Below, one piece after another: positions 42,501 through 49,804 of a stretch of 49,804 nt of DNA (positions within the stretch are counted from its first letter, which is position 1; the number at the start of each line of letters is the position of its first letter). This stretch comes from Pleurotus djamor. Its lineage: Eukaryota > Basidiomycota > Agaricomycetes > Agaricales > Pleurotaceae. Location: assembly GCA_029747585.1 (NCBI GenBank), contig JAPEVF010000324.1, positions 1 to 49,804 of the forward strand, in the 5' to 3' direction. The position numbers were made by a program, and so were the translations under genes. The notes under the pieces are model-generated. The model did no database searches, was not told the DNA's origin, and saw nothing but the letters and a program-made list of their open reading frames with translations.

Positions 42501-45076
42501 TACATGGACTTCCTCAGGCCATCGTCAGCGACCGCGACGTGCTCTTCACTAGTCGATTCTGGCAACACCTACACGAGCTTATAGGAACTAAGCTTCGAAT
42601 GTCAAGTGCGTATCATCCACAGTCTGATGGCTCTACCGAACGAGCTAACCGAACCATCACCCAGATGATTCGGCAATGCATCAGCCCCGACCAGAAAGAT
42701 TGGGTCGCAAGACTCCCCGCGATCGAGTTTGCAATCAACTCGTCTCGATCTGACAGCACCGGCTACGCGCCGTTTTTCCTGAACTACGGACGGCTCCCGA
42801 GGTCCATGATTTGGACGAACCCTACGCCCACCGAGTTCCCTGCTGTTAGGGTCTTCGCACAGAAAATCAAGCACGCCATCATGGCAGCGCACGACGCAGT
42901 CCTCTCGTCTCGCATCAAACATGTCCGCGATGCCAACAAGCACCGACGAGAGGCTCCGTTCGTTAAGGACGACTTGGTCTACCTCTCGACCGAGAACATC
43001 AAGTTCCCAAAAGGACTCGCTCGAAAATTCCTGCCCAAGTTTATTGGACCCTACAAGATCCTGACAGACTTTGGCAATAACACATATCAGCTGGCGTTAT
43101 CATCTCAGCTCAAACGTCGCGGAGTCCACGATAATTTCCATGCCTCGTTGCTTCGAATTCACATCCCTAACGATGATCGACGATTCCCCGGACGACTGGA
43201 TACCCAGATATTTGACTTCGAAGACCCGGAACCCGAATGGGCAGTCCAAGAAATCAAGTCTCACTCAGGCATGGGTACCGACTCCATCTTTGAAGTAAGT
43301 TGGAAGTCTGGAGATGTTACGTGGCTCCCGTATCATGAAGTAGCTAACCTTGATGCACTCCAGGACTATTTGGAGGTCCTCGACGTTGAAAACATCAAGT
43401 CACTGCCAAGGGGCTCAGGGTCTCCTCCTGACGACCCCCAAATTCATGTGAGCTCAATCGGAATGACGTCCGATATGATTTTTGATGCTGAAACAAAGTC
43501 TAAAGGCAAAACTGTGAAGGATGCTACTTATGGTGATGAAAACACGACGATTCGTAAACACGCGATGAAGATTTTCGCTCGATATGGCAAGCGGACGACC
43601 TCTAGGTCAAAAACTATAAATACCAGTGTCCCTCCTGCCTTCGAACTCCATCAAAGCGAACTTAACCCTCATCGTATATGTCCTTCACCACCTCTGCTGC
43701 CCCCCATGTCAACATCTGTCTCCACTTCGAACAAGGACCCCGGACTCCCGCCAATCGCGGTCCTGGGAGTGCCCAAGGAGGAATCTCCGTGCACGTCAAC
43801 ATCCGAGCTCACCAAGGATGTGGACCAGCTCGCACTGGAGGTATGTGACTCAGTATCGAAGCTTCGACTAGATACTAACCCTGTCGTAAAGGACCACCAC
43901 CCCGCTACACCCCCTGGGGAACCTTCCCTACCAGACCAAACCCCCTCCGTCCCCGCAACCGGCGAGGACATGGACGTCGACCAGCTGCCCCCAGCGCAGT
44001 CTTCCCAGACTATTAAGCACCTCAACCACGATGTCGACCTCTCCCCTCTCCCTCTCCCTTACGACATTCACCCCAAAAGGCTCGAAGAGTGGAACCTTGA
44101 TCGCCAACCCACTCTTCCCACCAACATCTGTGATCTGGACGTCACTGATAAGCGACCCTGGCTTGCCTCCGTCGTTAACACCGACACGTTCGACGTCACC
44201 TACCTCTCCGTCGAACAACTCTGGTACTCCCTCCACATTGATCGCCACCTTCGCAACAATGCCCATCTCGAGTTCTACCTCAACGAAAAGAAGTACGACG
44301 ACCGCTACCATCGCTGGGCTCTTGGCTGGAACAAGCTTAACCGCCAGGACACCCAAGCTCGGCTCGCCACCATCGTTGACGGCAAGGTCATCTGTCCTGG
44401 TCCGTATGGCCCTGGACCGACTGCCTTTGGTCTCGTAGACCGTCGGAAGCACTTCAAGACCATCGACGATCAAGACGCAAGCTGGAGGAAGATTCGTGCC
44501 AACAAGAAACCTGCCGGATACAAAGAACTCCCCGCCGAAATCACTCCCGATACGCTCGCTGTCGCTCCCCCACCTAAACCAGAGCCTGGAACGTTCACTC
44601 CCAAGCAGCAACCCGAAAAACCCAAGAAGAAGCATGATCTTCCCGATCGCCCTCGTGTCGACCAACCTCCCCCTCCCCCTCGTCACGACAACTCAGCTCT
44701 TGCACCCATGGCTCCTGCTTCGTACCCTGCACCTCCCATGGCGTTGCCTTACCCCATCTCGAACCCCGCTGCCAGCATGTCCATCGGGGATTCCGTTATG
44801 ATGGCTTCGATGCAACAATACATCTTGCAGCTTACCTCTGGACGTGGTGTGGTTGACTTGAACCGCCCTGCCAACGAGTACGCTGCTGCTTCCCAGCCTG
44901 ATCCCCCTCCATCCTCTCGAGCTCCTTCTCCGACCAAACGCGACCGAAGGGATGGACGATCTGCACCTTACCGCAAGGACCACAAAAAAGGAAAAGCCCC
45001 TGACGACTCCTCTCGCCGCAAGGGGCCTCGTGCGTCTTCCACCAAGAACTCCGACTCTATGAACGTAGACTCTTGA
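36554..45076 (+). CDS. Gag-Pol polyprotein of the Gypsy element (2840 aa, one ORF)
   Basis: Order by residue: coiled coil 223-258; gag core about 320-475; Ser/Asn-rich linker; zinc knuckle CFKCKGQGHEARDC 596-609; a non-standard acidic and folded-looking segment about 640-960; aspartic protease ALIDSG (Asp1032); reverse transcriptase about 1187-1440 with Asp1284 and YLDD (Asp1348, Asp1349); RNase H from ITDG (Asp1500); integrase with His1861, His1866, Cys1896, Cys1899 and a DD35E triad Asp1929, Asp1993, Glu2029; chromodomain-like tail about 2220-2275 (EWAVQEI, FEVSWKSGDVTWLP). A further 560 residues follow, unusual for this group. They include a structured-looking block around 2510-2640 and a basic C-terminus. 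No frameshift or stop separates gag from pol, and all catalytic residues are present, so the copy looks capable of activity. Confidence 0.95.
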   Translation: MSSSKQRYSLRNKPLARQPSSPLSSVNSHTPVPPMASEEQDDHRASELPGAFNGPDDDLPEEGNHTEPHELEDGSTHAPDPRETTVDTLSNEQINAIDLAHQNLSPEQQDLLNRRHENLNQNARESTETSRGEGPSNRVDKGKGVDPREYAGVPPADENANDDGFDSEWEEADPHVQARILAECKKLWFEEKRKKKTVPTSVPRVPNPPRAQEAPRATETPSNNILNEILSKLNNLEKDNENLRAELKATAEASNARILTASAKRMKPSAQIPENSALGKLLDSVPRILPPWDYHDDEGPKKSILKPLTPTEYSGSDDVTVVYRFISESVAYLEEGRVKTTARIRRLGSLLKGKAFNWYVREIANRASEMDILEFFKLLIDAHFPTDLMEATRVEIDRSYQGEKTVREYATALKQKYETLGTVSDIEQVARLWRGFKPYINGELYQNHLSPNSSTWDEVVETAEKIELIENAKAGKYSRRRPDKPSNNSNGSTSHQKPNNNNDRTHQSQNRSNPFKSHSKGHDKGGQGGQGSSQFKKPFEKTTYSSNNNNRTGSSSSNNARPSFNRNDRGGNKPSTSNYRQLTPKELDEARKNGLCFKCKGQGHEARDCPDANRVKSSGSRPPGLPSHSLGIDFERHEELADLREPLQDLAFCASMSFGEELESVFEYPEPSVSDEEILEDLEDEDADLPDLLSVSDSSEEQDPEPEKEKETNTPSASGLTIRELIEQQEVPENWSRPIRMLDFRRTALENLMNWIGDAREFPGDEKFYMGRAAANTRFLFWDEGDSYLLIDRKQDDREFRVPIDIVESEDFNLPYMYALELCREHGCEEAWANTYRAYQPKDLEAEALRLRLSDEGPYLGDDFSRTWEDPEDRFLVSASATEPGMLIVDDLYRRFTCKLPREWVRRFHFRPVAWYNRTIQKALWDLYIKTEKAEQEAIDEVEEICEGLAAYPDLLLHFAASISSSQFSQCTFRDLGKEVEVIEVNGQQVQRGTYPTLQRNSSAAKDASRAVPKPIVVNVKINGHPVRALIDSGSLGDFISTSIVDQLGLKTAELSTPLVLQMAVQGSRSKITRGCRVDMEYQSIREERYFDVTNIANYDIILGTPFLYQHEVTLGVNPARVVIGSNESKPLKGPEVSKIASRSAQIVEDNLEKAREHLRVYADDICKKAEDTPLPPLRAINHEIPLIDVDKKYPWRPARCPDALREQWDARWRAYTKSGRWVVSSAKNTVPVMCIYKPGTDILRSVVDTRDRNQNTYKMASPLPDIQMMLRRMIIFAYWSSMDGCEAYDHIRVILEHVERTAMTTPSGTAVSNVLQQGDCNGPATYQALMNYLFAEYIGVFMYVYLDDIIIFSATLEEHIKHCKIVIDILRREKLYLSQKKLKFLVNELNILGHVIDHDGIRMDPHKVDSVVNWKTPTNRDLLRGFLGAVGYLADNVEGIRIPMGILSNLTGDSVVFRWEFSHQRAFQQIKEKLQTWRDHRRKPLSYAKDAPPIWLITDGCCTGISGVVAQGDDWKTAKIAAFYSAKLNSAQQNYPVHEIEMLAGVESMLRNRDILQGAKFTWLTDHKGLIHLLNQKNLSGRQARWLEKISEFDYTPVYIPGTENVLSDTLSRMYSNEPKDVVRAASEYTYYDVVEGKSDDHVLVSASISPVLVGLEAMMASKPRRKAVKASEEAKDRVETSAEFAARMRGKRFVLHGPGERKEGGSIEKASSSTSKATKGTKGGSNGEEKIMIRIPARKVRALDQAPDDRVNTDTDHTDPGTTDPEEDNLEPPTVPLPPSLLDAASALNNGIDYHKELKSRYSEDPTFRDIVAKPSEYRNFEVQNDLLYLKQNGKSLLCIPKVLINGRSAREIIIAEAHSILAHLGYAKTLAYLREHVWWKEMVSDTQVYCDTCMTCKRSKPNNQRPYGLLHPLAVATRPWEAIGIDFVGPLPESKNRDTSFTSLTVVIDLLTAMVRLIPSRSNYTAKHVAELIFSEIYKLHGLPQAIVSDRDVLFTSRFWQHLHELIGTKLRMSSAYHPQSDGSTERANRTITQMIRQCISPDQKDWVARLPAIEFAINSSRSDSTGYAPFFLNYGRLPRSMIWTNPTPTEFPAVRVFAQKIKHAIMAAHDAVLSSRIKHVRDANKHRREAPFVKDDLVYLSTENIKFPKGLARKFLPKFIGPYKILTDFGNNTYQLALSSQLKRRGVHDNFHASLLRIHIPNDDRRFPGRLDTQIFDFEDPEPEWAVQEIKSHSGMGTDSIFEVSWKSGDVTWLPYHEVANLDALQDYLEVLDVENIKSLPRGSGSPPDDPQIHVSSIGMTSDMIFDAETKSKGKTVKDATYGDENTTIRKHAMKIFARYGKRTTSRSKTINTSVPPAFELHQSELNPHRICPSPPLLPPMSTSVSTSNKDPGLPPIAVLGVPKEESPCTSTSELTKDVDQLALEVCDSVSKLRLDTNPVVKDHHPATPPGEPSLPDQTPSVPATGEDMDVDQLPPAQSSQTIKHLNHDVDLSPLPLPYDIHPKRLEEWNLDRQPTLPTNICDLDVTDKRPWLASVVNTDTFDVTYLSVEQLWYSLHIDRHLRNNAHLEFYLNEKKYDDRYHRWALGWNKLNRQDTQARLATIVDGKVICPGPYGPGPTAFGLVDRRKHFKTIDDQDASWRKIRANKKPAGYKELPAEITPDTLAVAPPPKPEPGTFTPKQQPEKPKKKHDLPDRPRVDQPPPPPRHDNSALAPMAPASYPAPPMALPYPISNPAASMSIGDSVMMASMQQYILQLTSGRGVVDLNRPANEYAAASQPDPPPSSRAPSPTKRDRRDGRSAPYRKDHKKGKAPDDSSRRKGPRASSTKNSDSMNVDS

Positions 45077-45115
45077 GTCTCTGCTTTCGAGTAGGATCTA
45101 CTCGAGGAGGGCGTA

Positions 45116-46116
45116 TGTGGCGAACATAGCCTAGCGCTCACGGAGCGCCCGTTCCTCAAGCATTCCAAAAGGAGGTCTCGTCCTCCACCTGTGTTTCTCT
45201 CTCTCCTTACTCTGCCCCCGGCTCTTACTAGCCCGTCTTTCACCTTCTGATAATACCTACATATGTTCCCCACAATCATACTTGTAGCCACCTTCCTTAT
45301 CCTTACCTTTCTCCCTGCTTATAACCTTTATTAGTACTTTTCCCCTATAAGCCCCTTTGTCTCGACTCCTCTCGAACAAGTCCACACTCTTTACCTTATG
45401 GCCTGCTTTACACATGCCTATTTACTATGACTCGTTCTGACTCGTCCCCGTAGCTATATAAGACAGCCTGTATTCTCCTAGTCGAGGCAGAGTCCTCAGA
45501 AATTACGGTTTACAACTGTCATTAGGGTAGTTCAAAGCAAATGATTTGAACTTGATTTGGGGTTTGATTTGGAGAACACTTGGCGAACTTCGCTTTGACC
45601 AGCGATTTCGGCAAAGCACGGCGAACGTATCGGGGGTTGAATGACCCCTGGATCGGGTTGTGTTAGGTCTGATACACACGCACCGTTTGTAGCACTATAA
45701 AAGAGTCCGCTCGTGCTAGATAAATGTCTGAAAGACGACGAGTGCGCATACGGGAAAATGAACAGACGTACAAGAGCGAAATTCCTCGGCCATTTGGTTA
45801 GAACTAGGAGGAGTTACGACTCCGCTCGGCGGTATCCGAAGCGTACCTCAAATCAACCGCAAATCAACCGCAAATCAACCTGGAATCCGCCGAAATCACT
45901 ACAAAAGGTGGGAGTATCAAAGCTAGGATTTGATTCGGATGGATTTTTGAGTCAAATCAAAATCCAAATCATCCTGGAATCAAGCCCAAATCGCGTCCAA
46001 ATCGCGTCCAAATCGCAGGTTTGAATTCCCCTATTGACGAACTGACTCTAAGTTTCTTATCTCTCATCTTATCTCTCATCTCGTGTCGCGCGCTTGATTA
46101 GTCAGCTAACGCGACA
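45116..46116 (+). repeat. 3' LTR, interrupted by a MITE-like insertion
   Basis: 45116-45523 and 46036-46116 together match the 5' LTR. The middle is the 509-base insertion listed separately. Confidence 0.95.
45524..46032. mobile_element. MITE-like non-autonomous DNA transposon inside the 3' LTR
   Basis: Flanked by ATT on both sides (45521-45523, 46033-46035), a 3-base target duplication relative to the uninterrupted 5' LTR. Ends AGGGTAGTTCAAA and, inverted, AGGGGAATTCAAA. Subterminal arrays of CAAATC: three direct copies of AAATCAACCGC-like units at 45848-45882, three of CAAATCGCGTC-like units at 45988-46017, and GATTTG in inverse orientation at the left end. No coding capacity. Three-base duplications and clustered subterminal repeats suggest a CACTA-like mobiliser, but the termini differ from the Plavaka ends in this window. 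Confidence 0.85.
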
Positions 46117-46121
46117 CCTGA

Positions 46122-46675
46122 CATCCCTCTTCTTCTTGCCAACAACTTGAACCTGTATCGACAACGTATAAATGCTACGCGCGCACGCTGCTATGCGACA
46201 GCTACTCATCGGGTGACACGAAACTCAGTATTCAATATTCAATATCAATATTCAATGCTCGCAAACACAACGCGCCCAATCGCCAGTCGCTATTCCTTTC
46301 ATGACGGGTTTCGATACCAAATATGAACAAGGCATATGAGGTATATGCGCATACGCATGGTGAGTATACTTTTTGATGGAGTTTAGTTGAGTTCCTCCCA
46401 CTCATAATCCGCCAATATTCTCACAGAGTCAGATGCATCCACCTCTTTAGCTACTCAAGACGCGAAGTTGGTACTCAGAGCGGTGATACGGACGTCTGGA
46501 ATCATGACAAGTCTCTGTAGAGGTCATTTCTCGGGTCATGCGGGACGGCTGCAGCGTTGGGCTCGACGGAGCGCGTGGCGGAGGTCTGCGCACGTGCGTA
46601 GGAAGCTGATCCTTGTTTGAAGCCTCAGTCTCCTTGCATAAAACGACGTTACTTGCCTTCAGAGGTTCTTTCATC
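46122..46675. other. Stretch between LTR element and phosphatase pseudogene
   Basis: Contains an imperfect AT-rich direct repeat (ATTCAATATTCAATATCAATATTCAAT, in pieces, 46230-46257). It probably holds the former promoter of the pseudogene. No gene seen. Confidence 0.4.
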
Positions 46676-47391
46676 ATGGCCCTCGCCAGCACATCTACGA
46701 TGCTCTCAAGGACCTACGAGGTGCGTATTATCATCCCATAATCCATTGCATATTTCCTGACTCTTTGATCATGTATAGGCCGTTCCGGGTTTCTTCATCC
46801 ACGATACCCCAAACGTGACTGTTTCCCAACCCGTGCGTAGTGTTCCTTCTTGATCCTACCCTTCTCCAACAAAAGCGCCCTCTCAGATCCCACCAAGCTT
46901 CGGTCTTCTTGATGCCTCGGAAGATCGATGGGAACCCTTTTCGAGCGCACAGCGAATCTCAACCACCACACAGACTCGAAGACCTCTATCAAGCTCTTTT
47001 AATTAGGTCGACATGGTGAAGGATTCCGTATGTATCTCTGTATCTTGGACCCACAGAGGCTACACTAACAACACGAAAATAGACAACGTAGCTGAAGCCA
47101 AACACGGTACCCTCGCATGGGATGCGTGAGTTCTCATTTCCCTTATCTCTCGTTACCCTTCATGAAGTCTTCACCGCAGTTTTTATTTGAACTGGACGGA
47201 GATGGGGCATAGTCATCTCTGTTATAATGGAATGATTTTCTGGCTAGTATCGGTCGACCGTCGTTTGTTCTTCCTACTGGAGGTGAGTACGCGTTTGCTT
47301 CGAACTGATTGACCCGTTGTTGATGGAGAATGATGCAGGGGTCTTACCGGTTGTGGTCAAGGCTATCTTGACGAAGCAATGTACTGAGTGA
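46676..47391 (+). pseudogene. Broken copy of the phosphoglycerate-mutase-like histidine phosphatase
   Basis: Matches the gene at 6054-7356 exon by exon at the start (TYE, then AVPGFFIHDTPNVTV, then PPSFGLLD) with splice sites kept. One base is missing after GATCGATGGGAA (46930), which shifts the frame. A TAA replaces a Phe codon just before the catalytic LGRHGEG (47000). The exon after WD is degraded, and DGDG (47200) is joined directly to a trace of the fifth-last coding block, then SIGRPSFVLPTGG. About 330 bases of coding sequence, including the SPLSRALRT and CREQFG motifs, are gone. The final exon GVLPVVVKAIL with its stop is still recognisable. Confidence 0.85.
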
Positions 47392-48665
47392 CGTACAAAC
47401 TACCTTCAATTTCGTTCTCGTTCTGTTGTAGGCAAACGAACTACAATTCACAACCAATTCACAACTCAGCCATGAGCTCATGCTTCGGTCGATTCACATC
47501 GTTGTTCTGTCTTGAGAGTTGTGGTACTGGATACACGAGGCGCCCAGAAACATTTGAGCTGTCGTTTTCTCACTTAGGTGTACCGGTCGGTTACGAAACT
47601 TAACCCAACATCCTGCTCGGGGATCGCCGACCTTTCTACTTGATGGATAAGGTCGTCCCTTACGGAATTGGAGCAACTTACTTCCCTGTTCAGAACCAAT
47701 CAACCGTCGCGACTCATGGTTATAAACATTGTCCCTGCCTCATGCTCGTTCCTAAATTACTCGTCTAAGGATTCAATATTCAGTCCTCGGGGTCTCTTGC
47801 CCATCTCGAGCTATTCAACGAAACTTGGTCTGGTCCGCGGAACTGGTATAAAAGGTCAGTTAAGTTTGGTTTGCCATCGTACGATCAGATCGACACATGA
47901 CCTCGTCTACCACCTGTTGGTCGAAGATATTTCAAGCACCCTTTTGGATCGAGTAATGATCTCAGGAAAATAGCGCAATACCAAGAAACGCTAGAGGCAC
48001 CTCAAAACTAGTACTTCATGGTGCGAGCATCGAACTCAAATTAAGCACTATGTCTAAGATGGCTGACCTATCGCCCATCGTTTGGTAATCTCTACAGCTT
48101 TCCTCGACAGTCGGTGTTAGGGCGAATAGAGAGAACCTTATCTCAACGTCCGCTCTACAACAGCACCCCAAGAGTCTGTATCACGAATCATGGGACCGGC
48201 ATCGTAAACAATGTGATCGGTAAACAGAGCGATAATAGCTATCATCATTACGGTAATCTTCCATTCATCATTTCAAGGAACGCTCGCTTTACAGCCTTCA
48301 CCAATAGGCGTCTACTCTATGCGTTCAGTGATTTGTATATTCAGCCACTTACCAGACAGTACCACCGCCGCCGTACACCGGTACTCAGCGAGAGGTGACT
48401 CGCTTTTTTTTTCTTCTTTCTCTATGGTCTCCAAGAAGGGGCATTGATACCAACGTGTGACCCGCATGTTCCATCACGGATATGCCAATTAACCTGCGAC
48501 AGAGATTGTTGCGCTATTTTTAGTATATACTCTGGACCAGAGTCGGAATGTGTCATGGCCTTCAACATTTCGTGAACAAAAATCATCAATATATTGCAGA
48601 TATTGCTAATCCTCATCCAGAAAACCTGAGCTTTCTGAGTAATCAACGCCGCCACCTTCTCTACT
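47392..48665. other. Unassigned stretch with an S-promoter-like trace
   Basis: CAACTTACTTCCCTGTTC at 47677 and GTATAAAAGG at 47847 have the spacing of the S promoter (about 165 bases), but no signal-peptide exon follows. Otherwise only short frames. Confidence 0.3.
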
Positions 48666-49202
48666 CTACTTACGCCCGGGAGCCTTTGCCCAGGCGTTTC
48701 GCTTGACTTCCTTGGGTGGACTGTTGACTTTAGAGCTATTGACTTCAACCTCTCTTAGTGGAAGCCCGACTTTGTTGGAAAATATGTAGGTCAACCTTGA
48801 GTAAAATCCTATACAACAATCAAGTAGCTTACGTCTGTTTCGAATCGTAGCCTCGTGCTCCATAGCGGCTTCCAATAGCTCTACACACTTGTTGGTTGCC
48901 CCCATAATTTTTGAAAGGGAAGCAAACAAATCTTCGTCAGTGATCGCCGTCGAATCCGCTTGTAGTCCTATGCTGTCAATGAGCGTTTCAAGATTGGCTA
49001 GTACAAAACAACGTCAACATGCATTCCCTTAGTTTAGTGACGAGGTACACTCACCATCATTCTGGTGGATGATTGCGTTATTGTTACCGTGTCCACCAAC
49101 ATTGCCGCCGTTTTGGTTCCCTGCGTAATAGTCTCCGGCAATACTACCGGGAGTGCCGCGTGGGTTGGGAGTATGGGGACGTTCACTCGAGGGCGGTGGC
49201 AT
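48666..49202 (-). CDS. CC family, copy 2
   Basis: Minus-strand exons 49055-49202, 48833-48997 and 48666-48769 give 138 residues, both introns phase 1 as in copies 1 and 3. The N-terminus is Pro/Ser-rich, then GDYYAGNQNGGNVGGHGNNNA, which aligns with GDSFTGNQYGGNVGGQNNTNS of copy 1. The helical exon 2 reads NLETLIDSIGLQAD and CVELLEAAMEHEATIRNR. Exon 3 is unlike the others: Lys/Pro-rich, ending NAWAKAPGRK. The start is set by the aligned N-terminus. The variable last exon may mean that only the Asn/Gly region and the helix matter. Confidence 0.65.
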
Positions 49203-49670
49203 CAGGAGCGCGATTGGATCACTTAAAGCAGATGTGGGGATTTGAAAGGAGCTGCAACTTAGACATCTGGGGTGCCCTGAAGTGTCCGTCTTTTAAGTTG
49301 TTCTTTGACGCTGACGTCCAGAAGGCGACTCACCGTGCAATCTAACTATAGGCACGGCAAATTCGGACTACCTCGGCGTCATCTAAATGCTGTGGATTAT
49401 GTGAGGTTCCTGATGAGGTTCCCGATGGAAGTAATCAATACCCTAAAATCGACCAGCGTTTAAAAGGAGTCTTCGAATGTGTTGATACCAGCGCTAGGCC
49501 AGGAATCTGACATTTAAAACGGGTGATCTTCAATTTGATCAGAGACAGAAGGCACAATCATGATGGCTCTGGTAGGGCGGGGCGAGAAACTTTTACAGGA
49601 GAAGGAAGCCCAAGGACTCAGTCTAAGAATGAGGCGATGAAACGTATACCTTCAGAACTTCGCGACTCAC
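49203..49670. other. Intergenic stretch upstream of CC copy 2
   Basis: The CC2 promoter should be here; no clear TATA box or other feature recognised. Confidence 0.3.
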
Positions 49671-49804
49671 CTGGGCTTCCTTCCCAGGATCCATCCATGG
49701 CTGCGGTCACCGCCATCTCGTCCAACCCACAGTCTGTGTCGACGTGCGAAGCTTCTTCTACATCCCCTTCAGCATGCTCACTTCACCTACTTAACAACAC
49801 ATCC
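49671..49804 (-). CDS. Possible exon of a gene running off the window
   Basis: The minus strand is open from about 49777 and reads EHAEGDVEEASHVDTDCGL, then DEMAVTAAMDG. It ends at a consensus donor GTGAGTCG (49663-49670) after ESP-like WEGSP. Acidic, coding-like composition, but too short to assign. The plus strand is also open here for about 95 codons, so the strand is not certain. Confidence 0.25.

Larger units (their letters stand above)
35833..46116 (+). mobile_element. Ty3/Gypsy-type LTR retrotransposon, full length
   Basis: LTRs at 35833-36321 and 45116-46116, both TG...CA, flanked by the 5-bp target duplication CCTGA (35828-35832 and 46117-46121). The 3' LTR is longer only because of a 509-base insertion with a 3-base duplication; without it both LTRs have 489 bases. 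I see one difference between them (C at 36016, A at 45299). Internal region: leader 36322-36553, a single gag-pol ORF 36554-45076, and a purine-rich tract GAGGAGGGCG at 45104-45113 before the 3' LTR. The primer-binding site could not be identified: the bases after the 5' LTR (TATTTTTGACAAG) match no tRNA 3' end that I know. Confidence 0.95.

Noticed and set aside
36383..44983. Long antisense frames such as 41387-42031 and 43928-44686 on the minus strand
   Set aside because: They lie fully opposite the Gypsy gag-pol ORF, lack domain motifs and mirror its codon pattern.
1..49804. CRISPR arrays, prokaryotic operons, riboswitches, integrated virus
   Set aside because: No regularly spaced repeats, no operon layout, and no viral hallmark genes other than those of the LTR retrotransposon.

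Overview
The window reads as nuclear DNA of a filamentous basidiomycete, most likely an Agaricomycete. Genes are split by many short introns (about 48-75 nt, GT...AG). The protein families seen (F-box/LRR, BTB, DUF6532, Plavaka transposase, a multi-pass family of unknown function) are ones known mainly from mushrooms and their relatives. Nothing prokaryotic, viral or CRISPR-like was seen. All gene models are hand-spliced by reading frame and splice phase.

Left part (1-23.1 kb): the right end of a Plavaka-type DNA transposon abuts the C-terminal part of an F-box/LRR-like gene. Then come two near-identical proline-iminopeptidase-like hydrolases (2869-4028 and 11957-13139), a BTB-like gene, an intron-containing tRNA-Gln, a histidine-phosphatase (phosphoglycerate-mutase-like) gene, two members of a lysine/alanine-rich 'K' family, two members of a small Gly/Asn-rich 'CC' family, a disordered acidic protein and an eight-helix membrane protein.

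Middle (23.1-35.8 kb): a secreted-protein gene ('S') whose first intron holds a 7.7 kb Plavaka element. That element carries a DUF6532 gene and a transposase with one reading-frame break, and between those two genes sits a second, 1.3 kb element with the same termini. Upstream of S lies the third K gene in inverted orientation.

Right part (35.8-49.8 kb): a Ty3/Gypsy-type LTR retrotransposon, almost certainly a recent insertion. It has one 2840-codon ORF, LTRs that differ at one site, and a 509 bp MITE-like insertion in the 3' LTR. It is followed by a broken copy of the phosphatase gene and a third CC gene.

The main pattern is an old segmental duplication: phosphatase(-) - X relic(-) - K(+) - S(+) at about 6-11.4 kb recurs inverted as S(-) - K(-) - X(+) - phosphatase pseudogene(+) at about 23.5-47.4 kb, later split by both transposons. 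A third, shorter X-K-S unit lies at 14.6-16.8 kb, and a fourth K relic lies at 23.2 kb. K (predicted nuclear) and S (predicted secreted) have no function I can recognise. Their repeated pairing and conserved promoter blocks are the best candidates here for something undescribed.
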